Shown: positions 27,011-36,168 of the stretch, in pieces
Layout: the number at the start of each line of letters is the position of its first letter
Numbering within the stretch: the stretch's first letter is position 1
Assembly: GCF_000269985.1 (NCBI RefSeq)
Contig: NC_016109.1
Location: 124,001 to 188,000, forward strand
Length of the DNA stretch: 64,000 nucleotides
Source: Kitasatospora setae KM-6054
Lineage (GTDB): Bacteria > Actinomycetota > Actinomycetes > Streptomycetales > Streptomycetaceae
Direction of reading: 5' to 3'
Notes under the pieces: model-generated
The model's input: the letters and a program-made list of their open reading frames with translations, nothing else
The model's database searches: none
What the model was told of the DNA's origin: nothing
Made by a program: the position numbers and the translations under genes

Positions 27011-27077
27011 GCGGTGCCGCAGCGCCAACGTCAACGCCTGCGTCAACGTCGGCGTCGGATCGGGCGGCCGCGCGCCG

Positions 27078-27124
27078 GGTTCAGCGGAGGCGGATTCAGC
27101 GGAGGCGGATTCAGCGGAGGCGGG
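27078..27124. repeat. 15-bp tandem repeat at the stop of the phosphoesterase gene
   Basis: TTCAGCGGAGGCGGA occurs three times in tandem at about 27079-27122. The last copies form the stop codon and final codons of the convergent minus-strand gene. Just before it, CGTCAACG-type repeats lie at 27030-27055. Confidence 0.8.
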
Positions 27125-27914
27125 TGAGCAGGATCCGGCCGCCCAGGTAGGCGCCGCCGTCGATGGCGAGGACCCGGCCGCCGGCGTAGCGCAGCGCCGC
27201 CCGGACGCGTTCCGGGGGGATGCCGAAGTACTCGGTGAGCGTGCTGTGGCCGTGCACCAGGACGCTGCCGCCGAGGGCGTCCAGGATCCGGGCGACCGGT
27301 TCGTCCGGGCGGCCGGCCCGGGCGCCCCGGAAGGAGCCCCGGGAGCTCATCAGGCGGCTGAACTCCAGCCAGGCTTCCGGGTGTTCGTCGGCCAGGACGG
27401 CGGTGGCGGCGGCGTTGACGGCGGCGACGCTGGTGCCGAGTTCGAGGTACCGGGTGGTGTCGGAGTGGACCAGCAGGTGGCCGTCGACCAGGGCGGCGGC
27501 GGGGAGGGCGGCGAGCCACTCCAGGTGGGAGGGGGTCAGTCCGCGCAGGTCGGCCTCCTGGCCGCCGAACCGGGCCCAGCCGCCGTGGAACCCGCCGGGC
27601 TGGTCCCAGCCGGGGACGGGGGCGGTGCCGAAGCGGTGGGCGGCGAGCAGCTGCACCTCGTGGTTGCCGAGCAGCGCGCCGACCTGTCCGCCCTCGTCCC
27701 GGGCCTGGGCGGCGAGGCGGCGGACGTCCTCGATGACGCCGATGCCGTCCGGGCCGCGGTCGACGTGGTCACCGAGCAGCCAGAGCCGGGCCCGGCCGCC
27801 GCTCCAGTGGCCGTTTTCGTCGGCGAGGCCCGCCGCGCGCAGGACGGCGCGGAATTCGGTGCGGTGGCCGTGGATGTCGGCGGCGACGTAGAGCGGGGTG
27901 CGGTGTGGGGACAC
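27111..27914 (-). CDS. Metallophosphoesterase (calcineurin-like, PrpE/ApaH type)
   Basis: A 267-residue cytosolic enzyme with the dinuclear-metal motifs in order: DIHGH (residues 13-17), GDHVDRGPD (about 48-56), GNHE (about 79-82), a late His in LLVHSDT and VLVHGHSTL. The GDHVDRG form is that of the Ser/Thr phosphatase and Ap4A-hydrolase branch. ATG 27914 starts MSPHRTPLYVAADIHGH. The C-terminus runs into tandem repeats, so the final two or three residues may vary between strains. The substrate is not predictable. Confidence 0.9.
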   Translation of the reverse strand: MSPHRTPLYVAADIHGHRTEFRAVLRAAGLADENGHWSGGRARLWLLGDHVDRGPDGIGVIEDVRRLAAQARDEGGQVGALLGNHEVQLLAAHRFGTAPVPGWDQPGGFHGGWARFGGQEADLRGLTPSHLEWLAALPAAALVDGHLLVHSDTTRYLELGTSVAAVNAAATAVLADEHPEAWLEFSRLMSSRGSFRGARAGRPDEPVARILDALGGSVLVHGHSTLTEYFGIPPERVRAALRYAGGRVLAIDGGAYLGGRILLTRLR

Positions 27915-28225
27915 GGCGGGACGCTATCAGGACGGCGGGGGCGGGCAGGCCGGTACGGGGGTGGGTGACGGCACTTCAGGGGGTCGCGGGGGCGCCTCAG
28001 GGGCGGGTGACGGCGGCTCGGGAGGGTCGCGGCGGCGGACCGCTTTCGGCTTTTCCAAGATCGACTTTTGGGCCCGGAACCCATTTCCCTCCCGGCGTTC
28101 CGGGGCGGGTTCGCCGGTCCACGAATTGGTGCCGCAATCGGGAAGACTCCGGGGGTCGAACTCCGGTACGGTACGTCAGCCGAACGGCTCTTTATGCATA
28201 CCTTATGTCCAGTTATGGGATCTCT

Positions 28226-28690
28226 GTGAACATCGACTTCAGCCTCGAACCGCTCTTCTCCTGGTACGTCGTCCTGCTGATGGTCAGCGGCCTGATCACG
28301 ATCTGCCTCGCCCTCGTTCCGGCCTCCGGCCTGGGCATCGGCATGCGCGTCATCTCCGGGCTCATCGGCGCCGCGTTCTTCGGCTACGGCCTGTACCTCG
28401 GCTTCTTCTTCGAGGGTGGCCGTTATGTCATCTACTTCAAGGTGCTGTTCATCCCGGTCGCGATGATCTTCTACCTCGTCCGGTCGCTGGTGAACCGCGC
28501 CAAGGGCACCCCGGCGCCGCCGCAGTACCCGGCCGCCTACCCGCCGGCCCAGGGCCAGTACCCCGGCCAGGCGCCGTTCCAGGGCGAGGCGCCGCAGCAG
28601 CAGCCGGGCCAGGTCCCGCCCCAGGCGCCGTTCCAGGCTCCGGGCCAGGCCCCGGTCCAGCAGCCGCCGGTCGGCGGTCCGACCGCCTGA
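28226..28690 (+). CDS. Small membrane protein with Pro/Gln-rich cytoplasmic tail
   Basis: A 154-residue protein. It has three hydrophobic segments (WYVVLLMVSGLITICLALVP, GMRVISGLIGAAFFGYGLYL, IYFKVLFIPVAMIFYLVRSL) and then a 55-residue tail of Pro-Gln-Gly-Ala repeats (e.g. APFQGEAPQQQPGQVPP). GTG 28226 is favoured because GGGA lies seven bases upstream; ATG 28205 in the same frame has no ribosome site. Homologous small proteins without assigned function are common in Streptomyces. DNA at 27915-28225 is AT-richer and probably holds its promoter. Confidence 0.75.
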   Translation: MNIDFSLEPLFSWYVVLLMVSGLITICLALVPASGLGIGMRVISGLIGAAFFGYGLYLGFFFEGGRYVIYFKVLFIPVAMIFYLVRSLVNRAKGTPAPPQYPAAYPPAQGQYPGQAPFQGEAPQQQPGQVPPQAPFQAPGQAPVQQPPVGGPTA

Positions 28691-28724
28691 CCGCCCGGCC
28701 GCCAGCGCGCGAGGCTGTTCACCG

Positions 28725-28757
28725 GAGCGCCGTCCCCCGTCACGGGGGGCGGCGCTC
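28725..28757 (+). terminator. Hairpin terminator
   Basis: GAGCGCCGTCCCCC (28725-28738) pairs with GGGGGGCGGCGCTC (28744-28757) with one mismatch and a five-base loop, 35 bases after the small membrane protein gene. Confidence 0.75.
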
Positions 28758-28882
28758 TCGCCTTCCGGCCCGGCGGGCGGGGGCGGGCCGACTCCGTTGC
28801 GGTCCAGACCAGTTGACGGACTTTACGTGTTCATGGATAGTCACACGCGCGGGAGCGCCCCGCAGGCGGAAGGGGTGGCGGA

Positions 28883-29656
28883 ATGGGAGTCCACGGGGTG
28901 GCGGCGGCCGGTGCGCGGGAGGCGCGGTTCGATCCGCTGCTGGCCGATCGGGTGGTCGACGCGCTGCTGCTGGTCGGACTGCCCGTCGCGCACGGCGGCC
29001 ACGGGCCCGGCGTCCACCTGTTCGCCAGCGGCTCGGCCGAGGACACCGGCAGCACGTACGGCCTCGACCCGGAGCGCTGGCCGCTGACCCTGCGCTGGCT
29101 CTGCTCGCCCCGCCTGGAGGACGCGGCGGCGGCCGGCGGCACCGACAGCCCGTGGCCCCGGACCAGGCGGCTGGTCGCGGACAGCATCGAGACCGCGCTC
29201 GCCGAACTCCTGCCCGCGCTCGGCCTCTCCGCCACCCGCGACGCCCCGGACGGCCCGACCCGGATCGGCCCCGCCGACTCCCCCACCACGCCGGCTGCCC
29301 CGGCCGCCCCGGAACTGGCCGTGGAACCGGCCGTGGAACTCCCGGCCGTGGAACTCCCGGCCGCCGCCGTCGCCGCCGTGCGCCGCGCCGCCGCGCTGGC
29401 CGGCCTGCCGCTCGCCGCGCACCCGCGCGCGGTCGGCGTCGCGCTCACCGCCTGCCTGCCCGCGCCGGACACCGCGCCCGTCGCCGACGTCGCCTGGCGC
29501 CCGTCCCCCCGGCTGCCGGACGGCCCGCCGGTGTCGACCGCCGTCCGGGAGTCGATGCACCACGCGGTGGGCTCCGTCCTGGCCGGCTGCGGGCTGCGCA
29601 CCACCTGGCACCGGCCCCCGGACAGCGCCCCGCACCTGCACGCCGCCGCCCGCTGA
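28883..29656 (+). CDS. Hypothetical protein, Ala/Pro-rich centre
   Basis: A 257-residue soluble protein with no recognised domain. The N-terminal third contains LLLVGLPVAHGGHGPGVHLF and DPERWPLTLRWLCSPR. The centre has a short Pro-Ala-Val-Glu repeat (ELAVEPAVELPAVELPAAAV). The C-terminus has VSTAVRESMHHAVGSVLAGC. ATG 28883 follows AAGGGGTGGCGGA. GC-rich third positions support it as coding. There is no operon partner. Confidence 0.65.
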   Translation: MGVHGVAAAGAREARFDPLLADRVVDALLLVGLPVAHGGHGPGVHLFASGSAEDTGSTYGLDPERWPLTLRWLCSPRLEDAAAAGGTDSPWPRTRRLVADSIETALAELLPALGLSATRDAPDGPTRIGPADSPTTPAAPAAPELAVEPAVELPAVELPAAAVAAVRRAAALAGLPLAAHPRAVGVALTACLPAPDTAPVADVAWRPSPRLPDGPPVSTAVRESMHHAVGSVLAGCGLRTTWHRPPDSAPHLHAAAR

Positions 29657-29722
29657 ACCGCCGCCCGCCGCCCACCGCCCACCGCGCCAGGCCAGAGCGG
29701 ACGCGCCCGGGCCGGGTCGTCG

Positions 29723-30277
29723 TCAGCGCGCCGCGCGGGCGACCACCCTCAGGTAGCGTTCGATCGCCAGGTGCTGGAGGGTGAGCGCGACGGGGCGGCC
29801 GAGCCGGGCGTACCAGCTGTCCAGGCGGGAGAAGGCGGCGACCTCGAACCACACCTCGCCGTCGGCGTCCGCGCTCACCACGAACGACTCCTCGCCGCGC
29901 TCGGGGTGGCCGGGGAGGGTGCCGTAGGCGAAGCCGATCCGGTCGGGCTCCTCGACCGTCCAGACCACCCGGCAGGGGATGGCCAGCCGGGGCAGCCGCA
30001 GGCCGGGCAGGGCGATCCGGAGTAGCACGGTGGCGCCGGGGGCGGCCTTCTCCGGCGGCGGGTAGAGCGCGAAGCCGGAGCCCAACTGGGCTCCCCAGTG
30101 CAGGACATACGCGCCCGCGCGCTCCAGGACGGCGGGTCCGCTGCCGAGGTGGATCCGGCGGCGCAGCCAGGAGTAGCCGGCCGGTAGGGCGGCGTCGCGG
30201 GTGGCGCCGACCTCTGGGTAGCTGGGGGCGGTGGCGCGGGCGGCGCGGTGGCGGCTCGGGAGGTCCTTCGGCGGCAT
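29723..30277 (-). CDS. DUF1990-family protein
   Basis: A 184-residue protein typical of DUF1990. It has an N-terminal YPEVGATRDAALPAGYSWLR, then LGSGPAVLERAGAYVLHWGA, PPPEKAAPGATVLLRI, IGFAYGTLPGHPERGEESFV and a C-terminal RYLRVVAR. The fold is predicted as a START/SRPBCC-like small-molecule-binding domain, and the function is unknown. ATG 30277 is chosen as the start before MPPKDLPSRHRAA; longer starts to 30376 add no family sequence. Confidence 0.85.
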   Translation of the reverse strand: MPPKDLPSRHRAARATAPSYPEVGATRDAALPAGYSWLRRRIHLGSGPAVLERAGAYVLHWGAQLGSGFALYPPPEKAAPGATVLLRIALPGLRLPRLAIPCRVVWTVEEPDRIGFAYGTLPGHPERGEESFVVSADADGEVWFEVAAFSRLDSWYARLGRPVALTLQHLAIERYLRVVARAAR

Positions 30278-30410
30278 CCGCCCGTTGTACGCCGGACGGG
30301 GCCGCGCGGCCAAGCCCCCGGCCCGGGCCGAGGGACGTTCTGCCTGGTCGGACGAGGTGGCTGTGGCACACCTCACCCGTACGGCGACGCCCCCGGCCGG
30401 GCGGTCGAGG

Positions 30411-30623
30411 TCAGCTCTGGACGGAGGCCCAGAACTCCTCGAAGGAGAGCTTGCCGTCGCCGTTGGCGTCCTTGGCGTTGATGATCGCCTGGGCGACGGT
30501 CTCGGTGACGTGGTAGTCGCCGAGCTGCGCCATGACCGTCTTGTACTCGTGCGCGGTGACCCGCCCGTCGCCGTCGACGTCCAGGCGCGCGAATGCCGTC
30601 CGTGCCGCTTCGATGTCCGCCAT
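30411..30623 (-). CDS. Two-EF-hand calcium-binding protein (CabC/CalD-like)
   Basis: A 70-residue calmodulin-like protein with two canonical EF-hand loops: DVDGDGRVTAHE (about residues 15-26) and DANGDGKLSFEE (about 52-63). All oxygen-ligand positions are intact, so calcium binding is expected. In Streptomyces such proteins buffer calcium and influence spore germination and aerial growth. ATG 30623 follows GGGTGGGTCCG, a moderate ribosome site. A four-EF-hand protein is encoded less than 1 kb away. Confidence 0.92.
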   Translation of the reverse strand: MADIEAARTAFARLDVDGDGRVTAHEYKTVMAQLGDYHVTETVAQAIINAKDANGDGKLSFEEFWASVQS

Positions 30624-30753
30624 CGGACCCACCCCTCTTCTTGCTGTTCCAGCGGTGCTTGACGCCGTGTTCCGGCGCGCGGGCCACAATAGCCGCCGCC
30701 CGCGGGCTCCCGGCAGGGTGGTCGGCTCCTGCCGCGCGCTGCCCGCCGACCGC

Positions 30754-31110
30754 TCAGTCGCGGCGGACGCTGACGCCGCCGATCAGGCCCCAGGCGGCGA
30801 CGTGGACGGTGGGGCCGCCCTCGCGGGTGGGGCCGTCGTCGCTGACGCCGCCGAGCCGGACGCCGGTGACGACCACCTTGACGTCGGGGCGGACCCGCAG
30901 CGAGACGCCGCCGATCAGGCTGAGCTTGGTGATCCGCAGTTCGGCGCCGTCCGGGATGTCGACGTCGGTGAGGTCGATGTCGGCGCCGCCGACCAGGGAG
31001 GCGGTGAGAGTGCGGGTGTGGATCTCCTCGCCCTCCAGGCGGGTGCCGCCGATGAGGCTGATCCGGATGTCGGTGCGGTCGTCGTCCTTGGAGTTCCCCG
31101 TGTTCGTCAT
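30754..31110 (-). CDS. LiaF-like C-terminal-domain protein (DUF2154/toastrack type)
   Basis: A 118-residue soluble protein made almost entirely of short beta-strand repeats ending in IGG: ISLIGGTRLEGEEI, ASLVGGADIDLTDVDI, LSLIGGVSLRVRPD and WGLIGGVSVRRD. This repeat is the mark of the cell-wall-active-antibiotic-response domain of LiaF/VraT and of solitary toastrack proteins. There is no membrane segment, unlike LiaF itself. ATG 31110. It is divergent from the EF-hand gene across a 295-bp spacer with short CACGAAGGCACGG repeats (31305-31345). Confidence 0.85.
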   Translation of the reverse strand: MTNTGNSKDDDRTDIRISLIGGTRLEGEEIHTRTLTASLVGGADIDLTDVDIPDGAELRITKLSLIGGVSLRVRPDVKVVVTGVRLGGVSDDGPTREGGPTVHVAAWGLIGGVSVRRD

Positions 31111-31405
31111 GGCCGTCACCCTAGGGTCCGTCAGGAGGCCCTGGTAAGTGGCCGGTTGCACGGTTCCCGCCATGACGGACGTCATGCCGGCGCGTGCGGG
31201 TAGCCGCGCTCCCCCGGCGCGCGGGGCGGCCCGGGGTGTGCGCCCGCACGCCGCCGTAGAACGGGGCGGAGCGGAAAGGATCTGCCTCGCGCACCGGTCA
31301 CGAAGACACGAAGGCACGGCGGCACGAAGGCACGGGGAGTACGACGGCACGGGGGCAGGTCCGGTCGCGGGTCCAGGTTCCAGGGTTCCGGGGAGAGGCA
31401 CGGTC

Positions 31406-31969
31406 ATGGCGAGCGGGTTCCAGCGCTACAAGCTGACGAGCATGTTCCACGCGTTCGACGCGGACGGGAACGGCTACCTCGACGAGGAGGACTTCCGGGC
31501 ACTGGCCGACCGCTGGGGCCGGCTGCCCCGGGTGGCGGCGGACCCGGAGCTGGCGGCCCGGGTGGAGCGGGTGATGCTCGGCTGGTGGGACGCGCTGTAC
31601 GAGGCGGCGGACACCAACGGCGACGGGCTGGTCGACCTGGACGAGATCCTGGCCATGGTGGACCGGCTGCCGGAGATGCGGGAGGCCGTGACGGCGACGG
31701 CGGACACCGTCTTCGACGCGGTCGACGAGAACGGCGACGGCCGGATCTCGCGGGAGGAGCACCGCCGCCTGGTGGACGTGTGGAACGGCCGGGCGACCGA
31801 CACCGCGGGCGTGTTCGAGCTGGTCGACCTGGACGGCGACGGCTTCCTCTCCCAGGCGGAGTTCACCGAGCTGTGGGCGCAGTTCTGGATCAGCGCGGAC
31901 CCGGCGGACCCGGGCAACCACCTCTGCGGCGTGCTGTCCCCGGCGGCGGACCCGGCCGCCGGGGCGTGA
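31406..31969 (+). CDS. Four-EF-hand calcium-binding protein
   Basis: A 187-residue cytosolic calcium-binding protein with four complete EF-hand loops: DADGNGYLDEED, DTNGDGLVDLDE, DENGDGRISREE and DLDGDGFLSQAE, at about residues 19, 66, 110 and 144. Spacing and length are those of Streptomyces and Saccharopolyspora calerythrin-like proteins. ATG 31406 follows GGGGAGAGG. It could act as a calcium sensor or buffer; no partner is encoded next to it. The stop lies in a 17-bp direct repeat (31955-31971 and 31978-31994). Confidence 0.92.
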   Translation: MASGFQRYKLTSMFHAFDADGNGYLDEEDFRALADRWGRLPRVAADPELAARVERVMLGWWDALYEAADTNGDGLVDLDEILAMVDRLPEMREAVTATADTVFDAVDENGDGRISREEHRRLVDVWNGRATDTAGVFELVDLDGDGFLSQAEFTELWAQFWISADPADPGNHLCGVLSPAADPAAGA

Positions 31970-32008
31970 CGGCGCCCGCCGCCGGGGCGTGACGACCCCG
32001 GGGCCGGG

Positions 32009-32686
32009 TCAGCGCTTGGAGATCCCGACGTTGCGGATGTTGACGGGCAGCGTCGGGAAGCCGTCGCCGGGGCCGTTCTGGTCGTCCTCGCCGCCGGCGG
32101 CGATCTTCTGCAGCACGTCGAGGCCGGCGGTGACCCGGCCGAAGGGGGTGTAGGCCGGGGAGAGCTTGGTGTCCTTCCAGACGATGAAGAACTGGCTGCC
32201 GTTGGTGTTCGGCCCGGCGTTGGCCATCGCGACGGTGCCGGCGGGGTAGGTGGCGCCGTTCAGGTTCTCGTCGGGGAAGGAGTAGCCGGGGCCGCCGCTG
32301 CCGGTGCCGGTGGGGTCGCCGCACTGCAGGACGTAGAGCCGCTGGGTGGTGAGGCGGTGGCAGTGGGTGCGGTCGTAGTAGTCCTTCTCGGCGAGGAAGC
32401 GGAACGAGAAGGTGGTGCAGGGCGCCTTGTCGGTGAGCGCCTGGAAGGTGATCTGGCCCTGGCTGGTGCGGAGGGTGGCGCTGTAGGGCTTGGCGGCCTT
32501 CTGGGCGTCGAAGACCGGGATGCCCTTGAAGTTGTCGGCGGGCACGGCCGGGGTGTACGTGCACGTGGCGGCGCTGGCGGCACCGGCGGCGGGGGTGGCG
32601 GCGGAGGCGGTGCCCCCGGTGGTGGACAGGGCGAGCGACACCATGGCCAGGACGGTCAGTCCGGCACCCCAGGACGTGCGCTTCAT
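32009..32686 (-). CDS. Secreted cyclophilin-type peptidyl-prolyl cis-trans isomerase
   Basis: A 225-residue preprotein with a Sec signal (LTVLAMVSLALSTTGGTASA). The cyclophilin domain shows RTSQGQITFQALTDKAPCTT, YYDRTHCHRLTTQRLYVLQC, GDPTGTGSGGPGY, VAMANAGPNTNGSQFFI and YTPFGRVTAGLDVL. The catalytic Arg (H-R in THCHRL) and the NGSQFFI block are present. It assists folding of exported proteins. ATG 32686 follows GGAGG. A TTGACA hexamer at 32884 faces the other direction, towards the permease gene. Confidence 0.92.
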   Translation of the reverse strand: MKRTSWGAGLTVLAMVSLALSTTGGTASAATPAAGAASAATCTYTPAVPADNFKGIPVFDAQKAAKPYSATLRTSQGQITFQALTDKAPCTTFSFRFLAEKDYYDRTHCHRLTTQRLYVLQCGDPTGTGSGGPGYSFPDENLNGATYPAGTVAMANAGPNTNGSQFFIVWKDTKLSPAYTPFGRVTAGLDVLQKIAAGGEDDQNGPGDGFPTLPVNIRNVGISKR

Positions 32687-32985
32687 TCGACAGCCTCCGC
32701 GGGTGGAGAGGATCAAGCTACGGACAGGATTGGCAGGGACCTGCCCGCCCGGTCCGCTCCCCGAACCTCCCGGCACCCTCGCCGCACCCTTCCCCCACCC
32801 CGACCCGCCGACCCGCCGGGCCCGCGCGCCCCTCGCCGCTCCCCCGTTCCCGCACGTCACACCCCTCCCGTCCGGGTCTCCCCTTGACAACGGTTCGTCC
32901 AGGATCCTTTTCGAGTGTCCGTTCGATGTGACAGCATCGTCCGCTATCCGGTGCATTGGGTGGCGGGGACGGGAGGGGGACGGCC

Positions 32986-35900
32986 ATGGTCGGCTTCGTC
33001 GTGCGCCGGCTGCACGGGCGGCTGCCGCTGGCGGCGGCCGCGCTGCTGACCGTGCTGATCACCACCTCGGTGCTGACCGCGCTGGTGGCGTTCGACCGGG
33101 GCGCGGCGGAGGCCGGGCTGCGGCGGGCCCTCCAGGGCGCGGGCGCGGCGCGGGCCACCGTACTGGTCGGCGGCGACCGGGCGGTGGGCGACCGGGCCCG
33201 GGACGACGCGGCGGTGGCGGCGTACGGCCGCGAGCTGTTCGGTGCGCTGCCGGTCAGCGCCGAGAGCGTGGCCCGCAGCCGCTCGTACGGTCTGCCGGGG
33301 GCCGCCGACCGGCCCGACCTGACGGTGCTGGCCGCCCTCGACCGGGGCCGCACCGCGCTGCTCGCCGGCGCCTGGCCCACCGCCGGGCCGCCCGCCGGCG
33401 CCGGTGCCGTCCAGGCCGCCGTCCCGCAGAACGCGCTGGCCGGGCTGGGGGTGGACGCGGCGGCGCTGCCGGCCCGCCTGGAGCTGACGGACCGCTTCAC
33501 CGGCCGGCCGCTGACCGTCGAGGTGACGGGTGTGTACCGGGCCGCCGACCCGTCCGACCCGTACTGGCGCACCGACCCGGCGGCCGGGCGCGGCGTGCAG
33601 GTGCTGGCGTACACCACGTACGGGCCGCTGCTGGTGGACGACGCGGTGTTCACCTCCGGCGCGGTCGCCCAGGCGAGCCGGAGCTGGCTGCTGCGGGCCG
33701 ACTTCGCGGGCCTCGCCCCCGAGGACGCGGCGGCGCTGCGCGGCCGGGTCGCGGCGGCCGGGGCCGGGCTGCAGCGGGACGCGGGGCTGACCGCGAGCAC
33801 CGAACTGGACGGGCAGCTCGGCGAACTCGCCTCGGACGCGCAGGTCGCCCGCGCGACGCTGCTGGTCGGCGCGCTGCAACTGGTGGTGCTGGCGGGCGCG
33901 GCGCTGCTGCTGGTGGTGCACCTGCTGGCGGACCGGCAGGCGGCGGAGAACCGGCTGCTGGTGGCGCGCGGCGCCGCCCGCGGGCGGGTCGGCGCGTTCG
34001 CGGCGGGCGAGGCGGTGCTGCTGGCGGCGCCGGCGGCGCTGCTCGCCCCGCTGCTGACGCCCTGGCTGGTGCGGCTGCTGGCGGAGACCGGCCCGCTGGC
34101 GGGCGCCGGGCTGGACGCGGCGGTGCCGTGGACGGTGTGGCCGGTCGCGGCGGCCTGCGCGCTGGGCTGCGTGCTGCTCACGGCGCTGGCCACGGCCGCC
34201 CGGTCGGCGGGCGCCGCGGTGCTGCGCCGGGTCGGACGGCAGCGGGCCCGCGCGTCGGCGGTGCTGCGCTCGGGCGCGGACGTGGCGCTGCTCGCGCTGG
34301 CCGCGGTCGCCTACCGGCAGCTGGCCCGCTACTCGGGCGTCTCGCACGGGGTGGACCCGCTGCTGGTGGTGGCGCCGACGCTGGCGCTGTGCGCGGGCAC
34401 GGTGCTGGTGCTGCGGCTGCTGCCGCCGGTCTCCCGGCTCGGCGAACGGTGGGCGGCCCGGTCGGCGGGGCTCGGCCCGGCCCTGGCCGGCTGGCAGCTG
34501 GCCCGCCGCCCCGGCCGGGCCGCCGGGCCGGTCCTGCTGCTGGTGCTGGCCGTGTCGGTGGGCATGCTGGCGATCGGCCAGCGCGCCTCCTGGGCGGACT
34601 CGCAACGCGATCAGGCCGCGTTCGCCACCGCCGGCGGCCTGCGCATCACCGCCTCCGCCCTGCCGGCCGCCGGCCAGGGCGGCGTGTACGCGGCCCTGCC
34701 CGGCGGCGAGCGGATCGTGCCGGTGGCCCGCCGCGACGTCCCGCTGCCCCGGGGCGCGACGGCGACCGTCCTGCTCCTCGACGCGGGCCGCGCCGCCGAA
34801 CACCTCCGGATCCGCGCCGACCTGCTCGACGGCCACGACGCCCGCACGGTCTTCACCCCGCTGGCCTCCCAGCCGGAGGGCGGCCTGCCGCTGCCCTCGC
34901 CCCGGATCGAACTGGACGTGACGACGGACGGAGGCGCGAGCCCCGGCGCGGGCCCCGGCCGGGCGACGGACGCGAGCCTGAGCCCGAGCGTGCCCGCGCT
35001 GTCGCTGCTGGTGCGTGACCGCTTCGGGCTGGTCCAGTCCGTTCCGGCGCCGGTCCTGGCGGGTGGGGCGCAGCACCTGGCGGTCGATCTGGCGGCGGGC
35101 GGTGCGGGCGGTGCGGGTGGTCCGGGCGGTCCGGGCGGTGCGGGCGGTCCGGGCGGGCGGCTCGCGGGGCCGTTCGCCCTGGTCGGGCTGGCGCTGGAGG
35201 TGCCCGGTACGGCCGGGAGCCTGCGGGTCGACGGCCTCTCCGCCGCGGCTTCCGCCGACTGGTCGGTGACCGGTCCGGGCGCGACGGTCGTGCCGGGTGC
35301 CGGGCGGCTGCCCGTCGTGTCCTGGCCGGCCGCCCCCGGTCCGGTCCGGCGCCTGGTGCTGGCCCCGGCCGGGCGGCCGGCGGCCCCGGAGCTGTCCGCG
35401 GTCGCGACCGCGTCGTACCTGGCGGCGGTCGGGGCGAAGGTGGGCGAGTCCGTCCCGGTGCCGTTCGGTACGGCGACCCTGCGGGCGCGGGTGACGGCGG
35501 CGGTGACGGCGCTGCCGGCGACCGAGGGCCCGGCGGTCGCGCTGGACCTGGCCGCCGTCGACCGGCACCTGGACGCCCGCGGCGAGGTCGCGGTCGCCGC
35601 GTCCGAGTGGTGGCTCCCGGCCGCCGGGCCCGGCGACGACGCCCCGCGCCGGGCGGCCGCCGAGTTGCGGGCCGCGCCGTTCGCGCAGCGCACCCTGGAG
35701 CAGGGCGCGCTGGCGGGGCGGTTGCGCGGCGATCCGCTGGGCGCGGCTCCGCAGTCGGCGTTGGCGGCGCTCGCGGTGGCGGCGGTGGCGCTGGCCGCGA
35801 TCGGCTGCGCCGCCTCGGCGGCGGGCGCGGCCGCGGAGCGTTCCCGCGAGTTCGCGGTGCTGGCCGCGCTGGGCGCGCCGCGCCGCCGCCTGCTGCGGAC

Positions 35901-36168
35901 GGTGGCGGCGGAGCAGGGTGTGCTGGCCCTGCTGGGCGTGGGCACCGGTCTGCTGCTGGGCGCCCTGCTGGTGCGCCTGGTGGTGCCGTTGGTGGTGCTG
36001 ACCCCGGCGGCGGCCCGCCCGCTGCCGGAGGTCCTGGTCCGCCTTCCGCTCGGCCAGGTCGCCGCCTTGGCGGCGGTGGCCGGGGCGGCCCTGCTGCTGC
36101 CCGCCCTGCTGGCGGGTCGGCGCGGCCGCGACCTGGGCACCCGCCTGCGCGGTTCGGAGGAGCCGTGA
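32986..36168 (+). CDS. FtsX/MacB-like ABC-type permease, large
   Basis: A 1,060-residue membrane protein of the FtsX-type permease superfamily: an N-terminal transmembrane helix (LPLAAAALLTVLITTSVLTA), a large extracytoplasmic domain, then helix groups (VVLAGAALLLVVHLLADRQA, VLALLGVGTGLLLGALLVRL). The typical cytoplasmic segment ERSREFAVLAALGAPRRRLL sits in the C-terminal FtsX domain. Such proteins normally work with a LolD/MacB-like ATPase, but none is encoded here. ATG 32986 follows GGGAGGGGG. A 38-codon ORF overlaps its stop and leads into a second permease, so the two are probably one unit. Confidence 0.88.
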   Translation: MVGFVVRRLHGRLPLAAAALLTVLITTSVLTALVAFDRGAAEAGLRRALQGAGAARATVLVGGDRAVGDRARDDAAVAAYGRELFGALPVSAESVARSRSYGLPGAADRPDLTVLAALDRGRTALLAGAWPTAGPPAGAGAVQAAVPQNALAGLGVDAAALPARLELTDRFTGRPLTVEVTGVYRAADPSDPYWRTDPAAGRGVQVLAYTTYGPLLVDDAVFTSGAVAQASRSWLLRADFAGLAPEDAAALRGRVAAAGAGLQRDAGLTASTELDGQLGELASDAQVARATLLVGALQLVVLAGAALLLVVHLLADRQAAENRLLVARGAARGRVGAFAAGEAVLLAAPAALLAPLLTPWLVRLLAETGPLAGAGLDAAVPWTVWPVAAACALGCVLLTALATAARSAGAAVLRRVGRQRARASAVLRSGADVALLALAAVAYRQLARYSGVSHGVDPLLVVAPTLALCAGTVLVLRLLPPVSRLGERWAARSAGLGPALAGWQLARRPGRAAGPVLLLVLAVSVGMLAIGQRASWADSQRDQAAFATAGGLRITASALPAAGQGGVYAALPGGERIVPVARRDVPLPRGATATVLLLDAGRAAEHLRIRADLLDGHDARTVFTPLASQPEGGLPLPSPRIELDVTTDGGASPGAGPGRATDASLSPSVPALSLLVRDRFGLVQSVPAPVLAGGAQHLAVDLAAGGAGGAGGPGGPGGAGGPGGRLAGPFALVGLALEVPGTAGSLRVDGLSAAASADWSVTGPGATVVPGAGRLPVVSWPAAPGPVRRLVLAPAGRPAAPELSAVATASYLAAVGAKVGESVPVPFGTATLRARVTAAVTALPATEGPAVALDLAAVDRHLDARGEVAVAASEWWLPAAGPGDDAPRRAAAELRAAPFAQRTLEQGALAGRLRGDPLGAAPQSALAALAVAAVALAAIGCAASAAGAAAERSREFAVLAALGAPRRRLLRTVAAEQGVLALLGVGTGLLLGALLVRLVVPLVVLTPAAARPLPEVLVRLPLGQVAALAAVAGAALLLPALLAGRRGRDLGTRLRGSEEP

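Noticed and set aside
32884..32889. TTGACA hexamer as -35 of the first permease gene
   Set aside because: No matching -10 hexamer at 16-18 bases, so a promoter is not supported beyond the single hexamer.
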